From the NCBI GenBank assembly GCA_963932465.1, contig OZ010794.1:212797748-212861747 (forward strand): 64,000 bases of DNA. Reading direction: 5' to 3'. Every line of letters starts with the position of its first letter. Positions within the stretch are counted from its first letter, which is position 1. This DNA is from Maratus speciosus (taxonomy: Eukaryota; Arthropoda; Arachnida; Araneae; Salticidae). A program made the translations under genes and the position numbers. Below, in pieces: positions 33,877-44,954 of the stretch. The notes beneath the pieces are model-generated. The model was given only the letters and a program-made list of their open reading frames with translations, searched no databases and was not told the DNA's origin.

Positions 33877-34355
33877 TTAATAGAATTAGTTTAAAATAAA
33901 TCTAAATAAACAACATCAAACAAAAATATCTGCAAATAAAACAAAAACAAAAATATCTGCAAGTAAAATCTTTTGAAACTTTACATAAACATATATAATA
34001 CAGTTCAAGCATGCACTCATTGGCTCTAATTAGATAAAAGACGTCCATTTATCTTACTGTTTAAAGTGAGACAGTTAATGTTCGGTAATAAAGAAAAAGA
34101 GACAGTAATTATGAATTTTATTCTTTTAAATTTAGTGATGGGTAAATTCTAATATTAAGTTAGTGAATGTGGCTTATTTTTCCTACGTCGAAATTTTTAT
34201 CCCAGAATTGCTTGTATTGTAATGAAAAATTCATAGGGATCACCTTTTAGCTTTAATTTATTGTGTTGAACAGGAATTTAAAGAATAGTTTCTTAAAGAA
34301 TCAGAAATGTTTAACACAGAATCGTGTATATTGTAATAAAACAAGATCGTAATCC
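33877..34355. other. No feature recognised
   Basis: AT-rich. ACAAAAATATCTGCAAnTAAA is repeated at 33920 and 33947. No gene. Confidence 0.4.
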
Positions 34356-34566
34356 TTAACCCTTTGAGGGGCAAGCAATTGTGCTTCTGAAATGTAGAAT
34401 TCACAGCGGAATCTGCAAAAAACTTTATTTCAAAATAAGAAAAATGTAATTTTGCGACTTTTTTCCACAAAGTTAGAAAAGTAAAATCTAACAAAAATTT
34501 TCTGGTGCAAATCTTCATTAATCGTGGGTGGAATAAAATATATCCCACCGCCACTCAAGGGATTAA
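34356..34566 (+). mobile_element. TTAA MITE family C, copy 2 (intact)
   Basis: TTAA-CCCTTTGAGGGGCAAGC at left and GCCACTCAAGGGA-TTAA at right, 211 bp. Contains TATATCCCACC near the right end, as in C1, and a TCTGGTGCAAAT core arm. Confidence 0.85.
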
Positions 34567-35080
34567 TAGATAAATCTTCTTCCAATTTATTGAATATTTT
34601 AATTCAATCTCGCAAATATTCCAAATTCAAACCTGAAATTTAAAATAGCAATATTTGCTTTATTTAATAATAGACATTCCGTCGTTAAATAAAGCGATAT
34701 TTATTATTGAAGCCTTCTGGCATGAATTCTGATTCTCTTAATTAATTTATTTCCCGAACGTATTCTACCATGATAATTAGAAGGCTAACGCTTTCAGGAG
34801 CAAAGCATTATCAATGACAAAGTGTTGAAATAAATGAATGGCACCGGATTTTATCGACAAATTTATTTGTGAATAAAAAAGAGGCTATATTTCACATACA
34901 TATTAAATGGAAAATATTTTATCAAAATTCTGGTATCATTGTGGCGTTTGGGAATTGAAATTAAGTGGTTTCATAAACATACCACCGCCCCTGACAGGGT
35001 TCAGGATAATCAAATATCCTGTTTTATCAGGATATTTTATCAGGATATTCAAATATCCTGTTATATTCAAGTTTCTTCTG
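34567..35080. repeat. Core-bearing E-type modules and a short TATCC tandem repeat
   Basis: 34640-34735 has the palindromic core pair TTTGCTTTATTTAATAATAG / TTAAATAAAGCGATATTTAT. 34833-34945 has the second core type (GGCACCGGATTTTATCGAC...TTCTGGTATCATTG). 35008-35067 repeats CAGGATATTCAAATATCCTG-like words several times. Confidence 0.5.
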
Positions 35081-35420
35081 TTACCATATTTATAAAAATA
35101 ATTTCTAATTAAAATAAAACAAATGTTAAATTACTATGAATCTTGTATTAAAACCCTCTGCTGAGCCCGAACCCTGAAAATTTTTCACAGGAGTTTGCAC
35201 ATTGCTGTGTAATGGATAATATTTTGACAGATTTCATATATTCTGAACAATAAATACTTGTAAAAAGAGAAAACCCGTACAGCTGATCCACGTGTAAACC
35301 GGTGTTGTAAATGCGGTAACACTAGCAACATATAAAAATATCAAATAAAGCCTTTGTTCAACAATTTAAAAATCAGAAAAACAACGTTTAAAAATGCATA
35401 AATAATACATGAAAAGCAGC

Positions 35421-35465
35421 AAACAGATGTTTCGAATCTGCTAGCGAGATTTTTCTTCAGTGCAA
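35421..35465 (-). ncRNA. Hammerhead ribozyme-like motif
   Basis: The minus strand has CTGAAGA (core CUGANGA), then a stem II candidate AATCT-CGCTAGC-AGATT, then CGAAAC, the 4-base loop ATCT, and GTT. A-U and C-G would make the 2-bp stem III usual for Penelope hammerheads. Stem I can start with GCA/TGC on either side. An extra A next to stem II and a short stem I suggest decay. Activity is unproven. Confidence 0.6.
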
Positions 35466-36026
35466 GATAGGGAAAAAGAACAGCGTGCTAGAAAGAACAA
35501 AGCTGAGCAAAATGACACAGACTTATATACCCGATGCGAGTAGCGAACGCGCCAAAAACAACCAATGAGAGTGAAGCAGGGGAAACGGCTGAGTGGACAA
35601 GTAGCGACAAACCAAAAAAGGTGAAATTAAATTAATGCTTTCCAAATTCTTGGAAAATCAGGAGTACTAGGTAAGTCATTAACTAAAGAGTGAGAATTTT
35701 TAATGATGTCTTAAGCTTCCCTAAAATCAAGATCAAGGTTAGAAGAACATTTTTGGATAATGATGGCTGAGGAAAAATTTAACCTATGTTGAAAAGACCA
35801 ACAATGTTGAGCAATAGAAGAACGTGTAAGCTCCTGATTTTAGCATAACCTTCATGCTCTTTTAAACGAAATCTAAGAGCACATTTAGTCTAGCCAGTAT
35901 AAGAAAGGCCACACTGGCAAGAGATTTGGTAAATACCCCAGTTATCTAGGCGATCAACGGGGTGTTTTAAATTTTAAAAAATGATTTTATTAACAGGAGA
36001 ATAAGTAACATTAAAATAAAACCTTC

Positions 36027-36448
36027 TTAACCCCTTAACCCCTTCGGGACGGGAGCCTTTTACGAAAGTTTTAATTTTTTATCACCGTTTTTTTAAAAAC
36101 AGAAATTTGTCTCTTCTTGAATCGAGAAAATGCGCTGATAAAATAAGGCAAATTTTACAGTAAAATTTTACTGGTGAAGAAAAACAAGGATTCCGAGCGC
36201 TTCATGCAGCACGTATACGTGTCGCTCGTCCCCAAGGGGTTAACGCTCGAATTAAATTACGGTTGAAAAATTCAAATTGCTTATTGGCACCACTTTTATG
36301 AAAAAGAAATATTCACCTTATTTAATGGCAGAAAAAACGACACTAAAATATAGCCAATTTCACTATTTTATAAAACTGGTGGGAATCAAGCAATTTGAGT
36401 AAAAGACACAGCCCGAGAATATGACGGGAGCGAGAATTAAGGGGTTAA
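36027..36448 (+). mobile_element. TTAA MITE family A, copy 4, split by MITE B2
   Basis: TTAA-CCCC at 36027-36034, then B2, then TTAACGCTCGAATTAA to GCGAGAATTAAGGGG-TTAA (36445-36448). Without B2 it equals A1 in length. Inserted in the Penelope-like coding relic. Confidence 0.92.
36035..36243 (-). mobile_element. TTAA MITE family B, copy 2, nested in A4
   Basis: TTAA 36035-36038 and 36240-36243 are the two copies of the inner TTAA of A4's terminal repeat (CCCCTTAACGCTCG). Ends CCCCTTCGGGACGGGAGCC and CGCTCGTCCCCAAGGGG; 201 bp between target copies. Confidence 0.92.
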
Positions 36449-36946
36449 GGTTTTAACAACTTTTTGACTGATTTTAGGAAAAAATGGTAACACAACTGAC
36501 GTATAAGAGTTAGAGTAAGAATGCTTTTCAGAATGAACGAGTTTCGTCAATTTCTTATAAATAGAATCGATAATATTAGAGGAATAACCACGATCAACAG
36601 TAATAGCTTAGAAGAAATTAAGTTCATCACTAAGTAACTAAGGAGTGGAACAAATATTGGGAACCCGAAAAACATTCCGGTCTTCTTAGTTCTAAAAAGG
36701 CAATACATTTTGAGCTATTAGTTAAGAAAAATTCACTGCCTTGTGTAAGAAAATTTCAAAGAATAAAATTCTAAAACTCAGTACGTTTTTAGTGATTGTT
36801 GGTTTTTATAATTTAAAAATAAATTTTTCAAAATTGTTTATATACACAGCAGTACTGTTTAAAAATTTATCCTTTTAAGGACATTCACAATAGAATTTCC
36901 ATGGAGTCTGCACAGCTGATTAAAATAAGAACGTTTTCATTTAACA

Positions 36947-37000
36947 TTAAGACCAATGTCAGACGGGCGTAAAAAGACGCCCGTCTGACATTGGTCTTAA
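36947..37000. repeat. Perfect 24-bp inverted repeat with 6-base loop
   Basis: TTAAGACCAATGTCAGACGG plus GCGT, loop AAAAAG, then the exact reverse complement ending in TTAA. The other R copy (47265-47285) lacks it, so it was inserted. Could be a minimal TTAA-ended palindromic element. Confidence 0.9.
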
Positions 37001-37724
37001 ATTGCAAGAATCGTAATCGCCGCGTTTATTCACAGAATTAGTAGTATTTTTCTAAGGTAAGATAAGAAAAAAGTAATTTATTTTTTTAAAAATGTTGAAA
37101 AAAAAACACTCCGTGTCTTGAGATTTTGCGGTCGTATATTAATCACCAACAGGTTACTGATCAGTTATCTGTACGCGAAAGAGGTTTTGCATTTTCTATT
37201 TTTTTTTACGAAATTCTTTTCCTAAATTTTATGTAGGGATCATAAAATATTTCACATTTTATGCAACTAATTGGCTAGATAAGCAGTCTTCTCATGTTTT
37301 TAATTTTCTAATTAAAGGTATCTAATATAAGTTTTTCGAAATAATTAGCATTCTTTTTTTTTTATCGAATAAAAAACACGATTACTCTAATTTAATATAG
37401 AGCTTTATTTATCAGGGATGAAAATTCTCCATCCCAAATAACCACGTCCTACCACTAAATTTTTATAGAATTCTCATTTTATTCAATGAGAGAATTTCTG
37501 ATACAACAGAACCCTGCTGATCCGAACTAATTGGGAACGGTGCCTGTTCGGATTACAAAATTTCTGACTATCCGAAATTCCATTAAAGATAAAAATGTAA
37601 AAGATGTGTGCTAAAAATTTCAAGTTATAAGTACAAAGTAACACAATAAACATCCTCTAATCCGGCCTTCTAAGGTCCGGCATGCTGCATAATCTGGCAC
37701 AACACTTTTGGAAGAAAAATAGTA

Positions 37725-38379
37725 CAGTAGAGCCTCGATTATCCGAAGTAATTGGGACCGACCCTATTTCGGAAAATCAAAATTTCGGATAATCGAGAAT
37801 GCTACAATTTTAAGATTAAGGAGAAATATATGCAATATTTATTATGGTAACACGTGCTTAATAAAAATAAAGCAATAGCAGAAAAGAAACACGAACAAAT
37901 TACCTAAATTTTAATTTTGAAATTAAGTACCTTTTACATATATCACAAGGGTTTGACACAATATTTTGTTTGTCGCAGTTTTAATTGCCTTCGCATTGAA
38001 GCTCTATCGCTGAGTTTTTAAATATTATTAGTTGCCCAGTTTCACAGTCTTTCTGCTGCTCCAACTATGCCAGACCTTTTGCAAAACTTTCAAAAGCTTC
38101 AGAATTGCTAATGTGTTCGTTTTCTTCGTTCAACTCCACAGCTTACGGGAGCTCAAGCTAAATTCAAAGGAATTCTTAGAAAGGGATCGAAAATATTTAT
38201 ATGTACTTGTAATTCGGAAAGGACCGCTTGCACATAAGGAATATGATAGTTAAAAATGCTTTCAAAATGAATCTTGCACACAAGGAATGTGATAGTAAAA
38301 AAAAAAAAATCCTTAAAATTGGATTTCGGTGAACCGAGAGTTTCGGTTAAAAGAGGCTCGGATAAAAGAGGTTCTACTG
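37725..38379. mobile_element. Tigger-type element, inner (TA flanks)
   Basis: TA-CAGTAGAGCCTCGATTATCC at left. The right end (inverted) is CAGTAGAACCTCTTTTATCC-TA. 655 bp, non-autonomous; the ~100-residue frames at 38032-38464 show no transposase motif. Confidence 0.75.
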
Positions 38380-38538
38380 TATTCCTTATTTTATCACTCC
38401 TGGTGTTCTGGTGTTTATAACAGAACAATGAAACTTCAGAATGAGGAATCATGTAACAAACCATTACAAACGGTTCACAATCGCGAATCTATAAATAGCT
38501 CAGTCACCACGTCGATGAGGAGGAAAGAAAGAAACATT

Positions 38539-38768
38539 TCTATAGGCTATTTCCTTGAATACTTGTAGTGTAAGTCACAGGCTACGATTTTTAGCTACCA
38601 GTATAGAAAATACCAGAAAGAAAAAAAAATCTGACTTATTTTATCGGATATATCTCATTAATTGAATAAAGCCAAACAAACTTTTCGAAACTAACGGCTG
38701 CCAAAAAGCATAACAGTTATTAGCTATGTGACTTACACTACAAGAACCAATGGAATTAGCCTATAGAT
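38539..38768. mobile_element. Palindromic element Q
   Basis: Left TATAGGCTATTTCCTTGAAT and right inverted TATAGGCTAATTCCATTGGT, both continuing into CTTGTAGTGTAAGTCACA. About 40-bp arms around a ~150-bp centre. Family unknown. Confidence 0.7.
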
Positions 38769-39520
38769 AATTTGCAAAATCATATTGTTGAAAGTAAATA
38801 TAAATTTTTGTCATTTGAATAATACATATATATATATATTCATATTAAAAGAAAATTTTATAGTGACTGGTAAACAAATTAATATTCGAGATATTTTTAA
38901 GGTGGCTTCTACCAGTAGGCTTACAGTTCACACTTTCATTTTATATTCGTGTACACATGTTCTACGTTCACCTTATTTAGCATTTTTTAAAATTCTGTTC
39001 AACCTGTTTGAAAAATAAAAAAAACATGCTCTATTGCCATTTGGTGTGTAATTCTAACTTCTACACTTTTTTCCTGACATTCATCCTGTAATTTTGAAAA
39101 TTTCGGAAGTTAAACTTTTCAGTTAATTTGTTCAAGTATAATTTTCGAAAATAAAATCGGTTCGGATTAAACAGAATTTCGGATTACCGGAGTTCTACTG
39201 TATTTAATAAAGCAATAAATACTAATTAAAATTTAGTGGTGAAATTCAACCATTTGGGACGGAGAATTCTGAACCCAATTATATCAAAACAACTAAATCT
39301 TCATTTAAAATTTAAAACAAGCGCATCGGTATAATTCTATGTGTGTCTACGTAATCAAAGTTGGCTTTTTTAAATTTAAAGGTCTACATAATATCTTCAT
39401 TAAAAATGAAAAAAAACAGATGTTTCAAATTTACACAGAAATTAAATGAAATTTATACAGAAGTTCGAAAATTTCAATAGTGAAGTTAAATAACTATCAC
39501 AGATTTATCTGCCAATGATA

Positions 39521-41071
39521 TACTGGTGGAAATTTATTTAAGAAAACGCGTTTTTTTAATCAAACACTTCTATAATATTCATTAACAATGTATGAAATTT
39601 TACACATAATACATGCTATGTACAACAAACAATTTCAAAAAATAAAATATCATAAAATAAAATATAAAGTCAAGAGTTAGATTTTTAGTAACATAAAAAC
39701 ATGGAAATTGATTTATGAAATATCACATTTAATTGAAATTAATAGTTAGTAAAGCCCCTTTATTCATCAGAATTTCTTTTATTCTAGATTGCATTGATAA
39801 AACAAGATTTTGAATTTATTTCTGATCAATTAATTTCCAGTTTTGATAGATTGAATCTTTCAATTCTCCAAGTGATATGTACTACAACCATTTGCATAAA
39901 CCATTCGAACAAGCTTTACCCAAACGTTTTTGATGGAGTTCAAATCAAAACTAATATTGGGATGATCTAAAAGAACAATATTCTGCTCGTCAAACCAATC
40001 TTTCATTGCATTTCAAATGTGAATACTTGCATTGTCCTGCATGAAGATGTAATCTAAACCATAATATTGTCATGCAAATGCAAGAAGTGAATTTTCTAAA
40101 ACTAAAGTGTAATCAAAAGAATTCTGGCGACTGTTTAAAAATACAATTTCAATTTTGCCATCATAAGCGATCGCTGGCCGAATCATCAAACATCCGCCAC
40201 CAAAATTTCTGCTGAATCTAGATTATGGTTCTTTTCTTGGATCCCTCTAATAATACTTCAAACCATTCGGGCCATCCAAATGAAATCTTTTTCGTCGGAG
40301 AAACTTACTTTCTTCCAATTGTTCCCCATTGCCATGTACTCTCGCAATGCTGCAAACATATCTGCTTGTGACGCAGAAGCAACTTTGAACCAGACTTCAT
40401 TTTCGAACATCTCAAGCTCAGTGAAGAATGTAAAATTTGCCTAACTCTTCTAGAAGTAACAGAAAGGGATATATTTGCAGAAAGCTGCTTTGAACTGTGT
40501 ACGGCTTTTGATGCTAGTTGAAGAATCCCCCTTTTCTCCCTCTTACTTAAATGTGGATTACCATTTTTGTTAAATGTTTTGCCAAAATTTGCCGGATCTT
40601 TTCTATAGTTATATAGTACACCAACTGATATTTTAATTTATTTACTAATTTTGTAACAGACTTTCCATATTCTAGATATGCATCGATTTTAGCTTTTTCT
40701 TCCTGACAATATTTTTCGTTTATCCATCGTGAAAAGTATGACTGAAACGTATTGTTTCCAATATATAACGTATTTTATATCTACTGTACATGACAAGTTA
40801 CCTTGTTTTATGCAAATTTTTGTCACATTACTTCGGAATAGCCAATTAAATGTGATATTTCATAAATCAATTTCCATGTTTGCATATTACGAGAAACGAA
40901 TTTCTGACTTTTTGTTTATGTTTAATATTATGTATGAAATTTGATTTTTTGTAACTCATTCATTATAGGGGAAAGTTCATTCATTTCCAGGAAGTTTCAT
41001 TCATTTTTAATGAATATTATAGCAAATTTAGCTTAAAAAAACGTTTTTTTATAAATCAGTTTCCACCAGTA
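39521..41071 (-). mobile_element. Tc3-like transposon, full length
   Basis: TA-TACTGGTGGAAA ends (left 39519-, right to 41073), an inner AAAACGnGTTTTTTTAA match, and a further subterminal inverted repeat AATTGATTTATGAAATATCA at 39710/40850. R copy 2 at 48344-48356 is the empty site. Contains a transposase pseudogene. Confidence 0.85.
39745..40727 (-). pseudogene. Tc3/Tc1-like transposase, degenerate
   Basis: Minus strand, likely start at 40727. The N-terminal helix-turn-helix region reads EEKAKIDAYLEYGKSVTKLV, then SVGVLYNYRKDPANFGKTF after a shift, as in Tc3-type proteins. SKREKRGILQLASK follows. The catalytic region shows VSFSDEKDFIW (first Asp), MQDNASIHI (second Asp) and FDLNSIKNVW, where the family has the Glu of NPIEN (Lys here). 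Several stops and at least two frameshifts. Confidence 0.78.
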
Positions 41072-41189
41072 TATTATAAACATCATGTTCGATAATTTTT
41101 CATAAATACAGGGGAAAATAAAACGCTTTGTCCATTACAAGCCAATTGTCAATACAAATCATGGAACTATTAATAAATAGGAAATGACA

Positions 41190-41608
41190 TATCCTTAAAA
41201 TAGTGTAGATTCAATTGTAACTGCTTTCACAGATGTGGACCTTTGCATAGAAAAACTTCCATCAGTAAAATTAAATAGAAATGTTCTCCTTATTTAAAAG
41301 ACTTATTAATACAATATTTCGGTCATAAATAACTGCGAAAACAGATATTCATTTTTACTGGTGGATGTTTACATCAACGGTAATTATACCCTGTGTTTCC
41401 ACCATATTGTGACAACCTAGACAACTTCATGTCAGTGTCAGCGTAAAAGATTATATAACCTAGGCAATCTGACACCAGTAAAAACAAATAGAAATATACG
41501 CACATTTATCAGTGAATTTTCATGAATAAATCTATTAAATAACACGAATTTTCTTTTCAAATTTTCCAGTGGTAGTTTTCTTCTACTGTAATCAGAAACT
41601 GTTGATAC

Positions 41609-41663
<55 letters not shown>

Positions 41664-41790
41664 GCCATCATGTGACAACCTTATCAGTTACGTCACTCGT
41701 AACTGCTAGGAATGCACTATATGTCTCCTTTATATGTCATCCTTTATATATCCTCCACTATATGTCCTTTTTATTCGTAACTCCATTGTA
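41190..41790 (+). repeat. Dispersed repeat E, copy h, with 48-bp poly-A
   Basis: CACCAGTAAAA-type modules (CCATCAGTAAAATTAAATAG, GACACCAGTAAAAACAAATA) and CACCATATTGTGACAACCTA. It lies where R copies 1 and 2 differ. A(48) at 41614-41661. Confidence 0.55.
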
Positions 41791-42444
41791 GAAATTCCAT
41801 ACTTTTAACGGATTTGATTCTGTTACAATTTTCACCCCTGTTTTTTGTGATTATGGGGGGGAAATGACTGAAATTCCTAAATTATAATTCGTCTCTAACG
41901 CTCTGAGCTACTGTATGAAAGGTCACCATCACCTCAAATGAGCGCGACAAACATGCCACATTTTTCGCGTAGATTTACTCCCATTAATTAAATGTTAAAT
42001 TTTTATTTCAAACGCTGCAATTAAGTTAATGATTATAATGAGAAATAACTGGTATATATGGTTCTGACGGCTGAGTTGTTGGAAAACCATTGTACTGTAA
42101 ATATTTTTGGAGAAAATTATAAAACAACCTTAAATGATTAAATGATAAAAAGGATCTACATTGCATAATTATAAAGAAAATACCGATCGGTAAACAGTGA
42201 TCCAAAAGTATCTACGTGTACTATACTTCTTAAATTTTCAGAGAGTATGGTGCCTATATTTTATATTATAAATATTTATCTACTCTTTTTACTTCAGAAT
42301 AAAAATCTTTTTACGGTTAACCGCAGATATTCTAACAGTTTTCAGCAATTAAATAGGACGAAAAATCGTATTCCAACATTGTGTAGAACTGTATTCAGAT
42401 TTCTTAATTGGCACCATTTTTTGAAATTGTAAAGTTCGTTTTAT

Positions 42445-42653
42445 TTAACCCTTTCCAATTCGGCTTAATTCTGTTTGCAAAATGACGGGATGATGGACTG
42501 AGACTGGAATTTAGAAATGAATCTATTAGAAAATAAAAAATTGCTTACTTTTCCCGTGCTTTATAAAAAGAAAATTTTAGTTAAATATTCTACGAGCCAG
42601 TACTCTTAAAATTAGGTGTCCTCTTTCGCGGACACCGCCCTCTAAAGGGTTAA
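42445..42653. mobile_element. TTAA MITE family J
   Basis: TTAA-CCCTTTCCAATTCGGC to CCGCCCTCTAAAGGG-TTAA, 209 bp. The interior GACTGGAATTTAGAAATGAA...ACGAGCCAGTACTC is also at 481-605. Confidence 0.82.
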
Positions 42654-42835
42654 TGATATTTTAATTAAGGCGAACATAAGGGGAAATTTGCCTTTTTAAA
42701 AAAGTGGCTCAATGAAATAATCTGAATTAAAAAAAATACACTAACATTTACAGGAGGATTTTTTATGTTGTCACAATATTGCAGAAACGCATCTCTTACG
42801 TTTGATTTAGTGATGGAAATTTATGAAGTATTCCA

Positions 42836-43039
42836 ACACTAGAACGGCGGCGAGGGGTCATTTTGACCCTTGCCAAATGAATACATGCCGATTCTAACCA
42901 GAAAACTTTTTATAATATAAGTTTAATATATGCTGCACAAAAAGAACTTAAATAAATAAGTTAAATAGTTTTAAGGGAAAATTCTGATGTGAAATATTTA
43001 TATAAAACTTGAGTAAAATTTCCCGCCGTTCTAGTGTTA
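42836..43039. mobile_element. TTAA MITE family G (piggyBac-like ends)
   Basis: Ends CACTAGAACGGCGGCGAGGG and, inverted, CACTAGAACGGCGGG. The right flank is TTAA, the left CCAA (two changes). GGTCATTTTGACCC follows the left end. The ends match the decayed piggyBac at 49.8 kb, so G is a likely deletion derivative of that lineage. Confidence 0.78.
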
Positions 43040-43199
43040 ATTTTTGTCACGTTTATAATTAGAAAACAATTCAAAAGTTATACACCAGAAAAAGATAGAA
43101 GTTGGCTATAAATATATTATAATAAATTTTATAAGCTTGCTAACAGTTCGTTATTTATCTATTCTAGTCAACGGAGAGTCTGGATAAAAGACGCTTCAT

Positions 43200-43668
43200 A
43201 TCAAAGCGATACAAGTATCCGCGCAAGCCTAACACTGGAATCGGACGTAAATTAACACAGTTGCGTCGTGTTGTGGACGGGGTGATAATCCGCATACGCG
43301 GGCTTTTAGTGTGACGTCATATATGACAGGATATCTACCATCAGCGCATATTTTCTAAATCTTTAGTCACTCATGGAACTGAATTTCGTTTACCACATTT
43401 ATTGCAAAATAATTACGTGGCGAGAGGGGCGTCTAGATGCACTTGACACCACGAAGTTTTCTTCGCCTTCTCAAATACACTTCAGCTATTAAAGAAGCCG
43501 AAAAAATCTTTACAATTTTAGTAGTGTGAAGTAAGAAAAGAGTTAGACATCTTCCTGTAGTTTAACCCTGTCCGCTACGTGTCGTGCGACCTTCATTGAT
43601 GTGACCTCGCCTTTAATCTTGCGGTTCCTCTCCCATTTAAGATAGGACGCTTACTTATATCGCTTTGT
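43200..43668. mobile_element. Possible TIR element EE in repeat E
   Basis: Left TCAAAGCGATACAAGTATCC and right inverted CAAAGCGATATAAGTAAGCG; both flanks continue E. The GC-rich interior holds a second weaker inverted pair (43258 and 43590). Family not known. Confidence 0.5.
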
Positions 43669-44229
43669 AGAGAATCGTTTATCGTTCTGAGTTCAGCCGC
43701 ATGTGTTCAGTCGATGTGACTCTGATTTCTGGAATAAAATAGGAAGCCTAACTCGTAAGCTTTCTAAACCCATGCATTCTAAAAGAAAATTTTTGAACAG
43801 ATTAACGGATATAGCTATTCGATTTTCAATAAAGTCCTATTTTACTTAATGTTTAAAATCAATGCTTAGGAAGTCGTCTCCATATAGAAATTAATAGAAA
43901 AGTTGAAATTTTCAATACGGAAACGTAACTTTCACATTATATACAGATTCATCTGTTTTTACCATCCTACATTCACTGGCAGTGACAGTCGGATGAGTAC
44001 CCAGAATATGGCGGAAGAGGTATAACACGGTTGCTAGTTTGGTCTCCTTTTTTATCTCGAAATTTCACATTCATACCAGAAAATTAAAAAAAACAAAAAG
44101 AATCTGTACTATATGTTATCACAAAATTTCTGTCATTAAATAAAGCAAAAAATACTATTTTTAATTTGTGGCACGAATTCGGATTTTCTGAATAAAAATG
44201 GAGGCCGAGCTGTTAATCCTGTTGTATAA

Positions 44230-44364
44230 CAACATCACCTTTGGTGCCCTCTAGCACATTTGCTTTTCATTTCCGACCATGCATTCTTTGATGAAAGTTG
44301 TTTGTTTGGATGTGTACTATCACCTCTTAAAGTTTTGCCCATTTTTTACGAAACACCCTGTATA
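44230..44364 (-). mobile_element. Mariner-type terminal fragment
   Basis: Minus strand TACAGGGTGTTTCGTAAAAA at 44363, a common arthropod mariner terminal repeat, followed by ~110 bp of its subterminal sequence. No coding part. Confidence 0.45.
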
Positions 44365-44436
44365 TGTACATTTAATTAAAAAAAAAAAGCAGACGTTAAT
44401 TTAAGTGGGCTTTAACATATATAATGTATTAGCGTT

Positions 44437-44954
44437 TTAACCGTTAAATGCCGGGTGTTGCTTTTCGGCAACATACCCAATTTAGGCACTAAAATACTAT
44501 TAGAATAATATTGAAGCTATAATGCCTAATGTTGCCAATAAAATACATTCTGAAAATATTATTAAATCGATTTTCAACATGTAGATGACAACACTTGTGC
44601 TGTTTAAGAATAAAGATAGATTTATTTTTTGAATTGTTGCTTCTTGTTCTTTTTGTTTTGTTTGGAAGCTTGCGAAATACCCTATTTTGTTCTACAGTTA
44701 GCAAGTAAAATTTATTTCTTATTATAGTTCCTAAAATTCTTGTGTGTTTAGTACTAGAGAATTGTATCAAAGAAAATTATTTTTTCAATTGAAGACCAGT
44801 ATTGCCGATTAGTAACAAACAGTTTTTTAGCCGTAAACCATACTTAAAACAAAATATGATTTTTTAAAGTATTTTTCCCATGATTTATTTAAAAAATGAA
44901 CGCCGAAAAACATTATTACAATGAATTTTGAAAAATCAGGCATTTAAGGGTTAA
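44437..44954. mobile_element. TTAA element I (518 bp)
   Basis: TTAA-CCGTTAAATGCCGGG at left; AGGCATTTAAGGG-TTAA at right (12 of 13 mirrored). A hairpin TTGCTTTTCGGCAA lies just inside the left end. A 93-residue frame on the minus strand shows no known domain. Confidence 0.75.

Larger units (their letters stand above)
35650..36720 (-). pseudogene. Penelope-like GIY-YIG endonuclease domain relic
   Basis: The minus strand reads GIYQISCQCGLSYTG at about 35940-35895, the GIY-YIG endonuclease signature with the CxC pair usual in Penelope-like elements (Gly-Ile-Tyr read from TGGGGTATTTACC, first residue substituted). FRLKEHEGY follows. A stop interrupts after YTG and a frameshift follows, then QHCWSFQHRLNF and DLDFREA. 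Upstream, on the far side of MITEs A4 and B2, SYTSVVLPFFPKISQKVVKT matches the linker before the endonuclease in this family. Confidence 0.75.
35290..36721 (-). mobile_element. Penelope-like retroelement, 3' part
   Basis: Minus strand, from a C-terminal coding relic (35650-36720) into a non-coding tail with a TATATAAG box (plus 35522-35529) and a hammerhead-like motif. Penelope-like elements have a reverse transcriptase and a GIY-YIG endonuclease, and repeated terminal regions with hammerhead motifs; the reverse transcriptase half is not present here. Interrupted at 36027-36448 by nested MITEs A4 and B2. Confidence 0.78.
37504..39200. mobile_element. Tigger-type element, outer (TA flanks)
   Basis: TA-CAACAGAACCCTGCTGATCC at left; inverted right end CAGTAGAACTCCGGTAATCC-TA. 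Contains a second Tigger-type element and palindrome Q. No transposase recognised. Confidence 0.68.
37412..39282. mobile_element. TIR element V, split by Tigger-type insertion
   Basis: Left GGGATGAAAATTCTCCATCC, right inverted GGGTTCAGAATTCTCCGTCC. With the Tigger-type insert removed, the interior is again the core CCACTAAATTTTTATAG...TTTAGTGGTGAAATTC. Absent from R copy 2. Confidence 0.72.
36722..42440 (+). repeat. Long dispersed repeat R, copy 1 (with many insertions)
   Basis: Co-linear with 45005-49250: AAAATTCACTGCCTTGTGTA, GGAATCGTAATCGC-type block, GCTTnnTTTTTAAATTTAA, CATTACAAGCCAATTG, GAGCTACTGTAT, and AATTAAATAGGACGAAAAAT near the end. It has no S, H1, K or L insertion, but carries its own palindrome, V, Tigger-type, Tc3-like and E insertions. 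Non-coding; class unknown. Confidence 0.75.
42654..44225 (+). repeat. Dispersed repeat E, copy i
   Basis: TCACTAACATTTACAGGAGG, TTGTCACAATATTGCAGAA, ACCAGAAAAAGATAGAAG, GTCGTCTCCATATAGAAATT, as in the other E copies. Interrupted by G and by a larger insert (EE). No gene. Confidence 0.6.
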
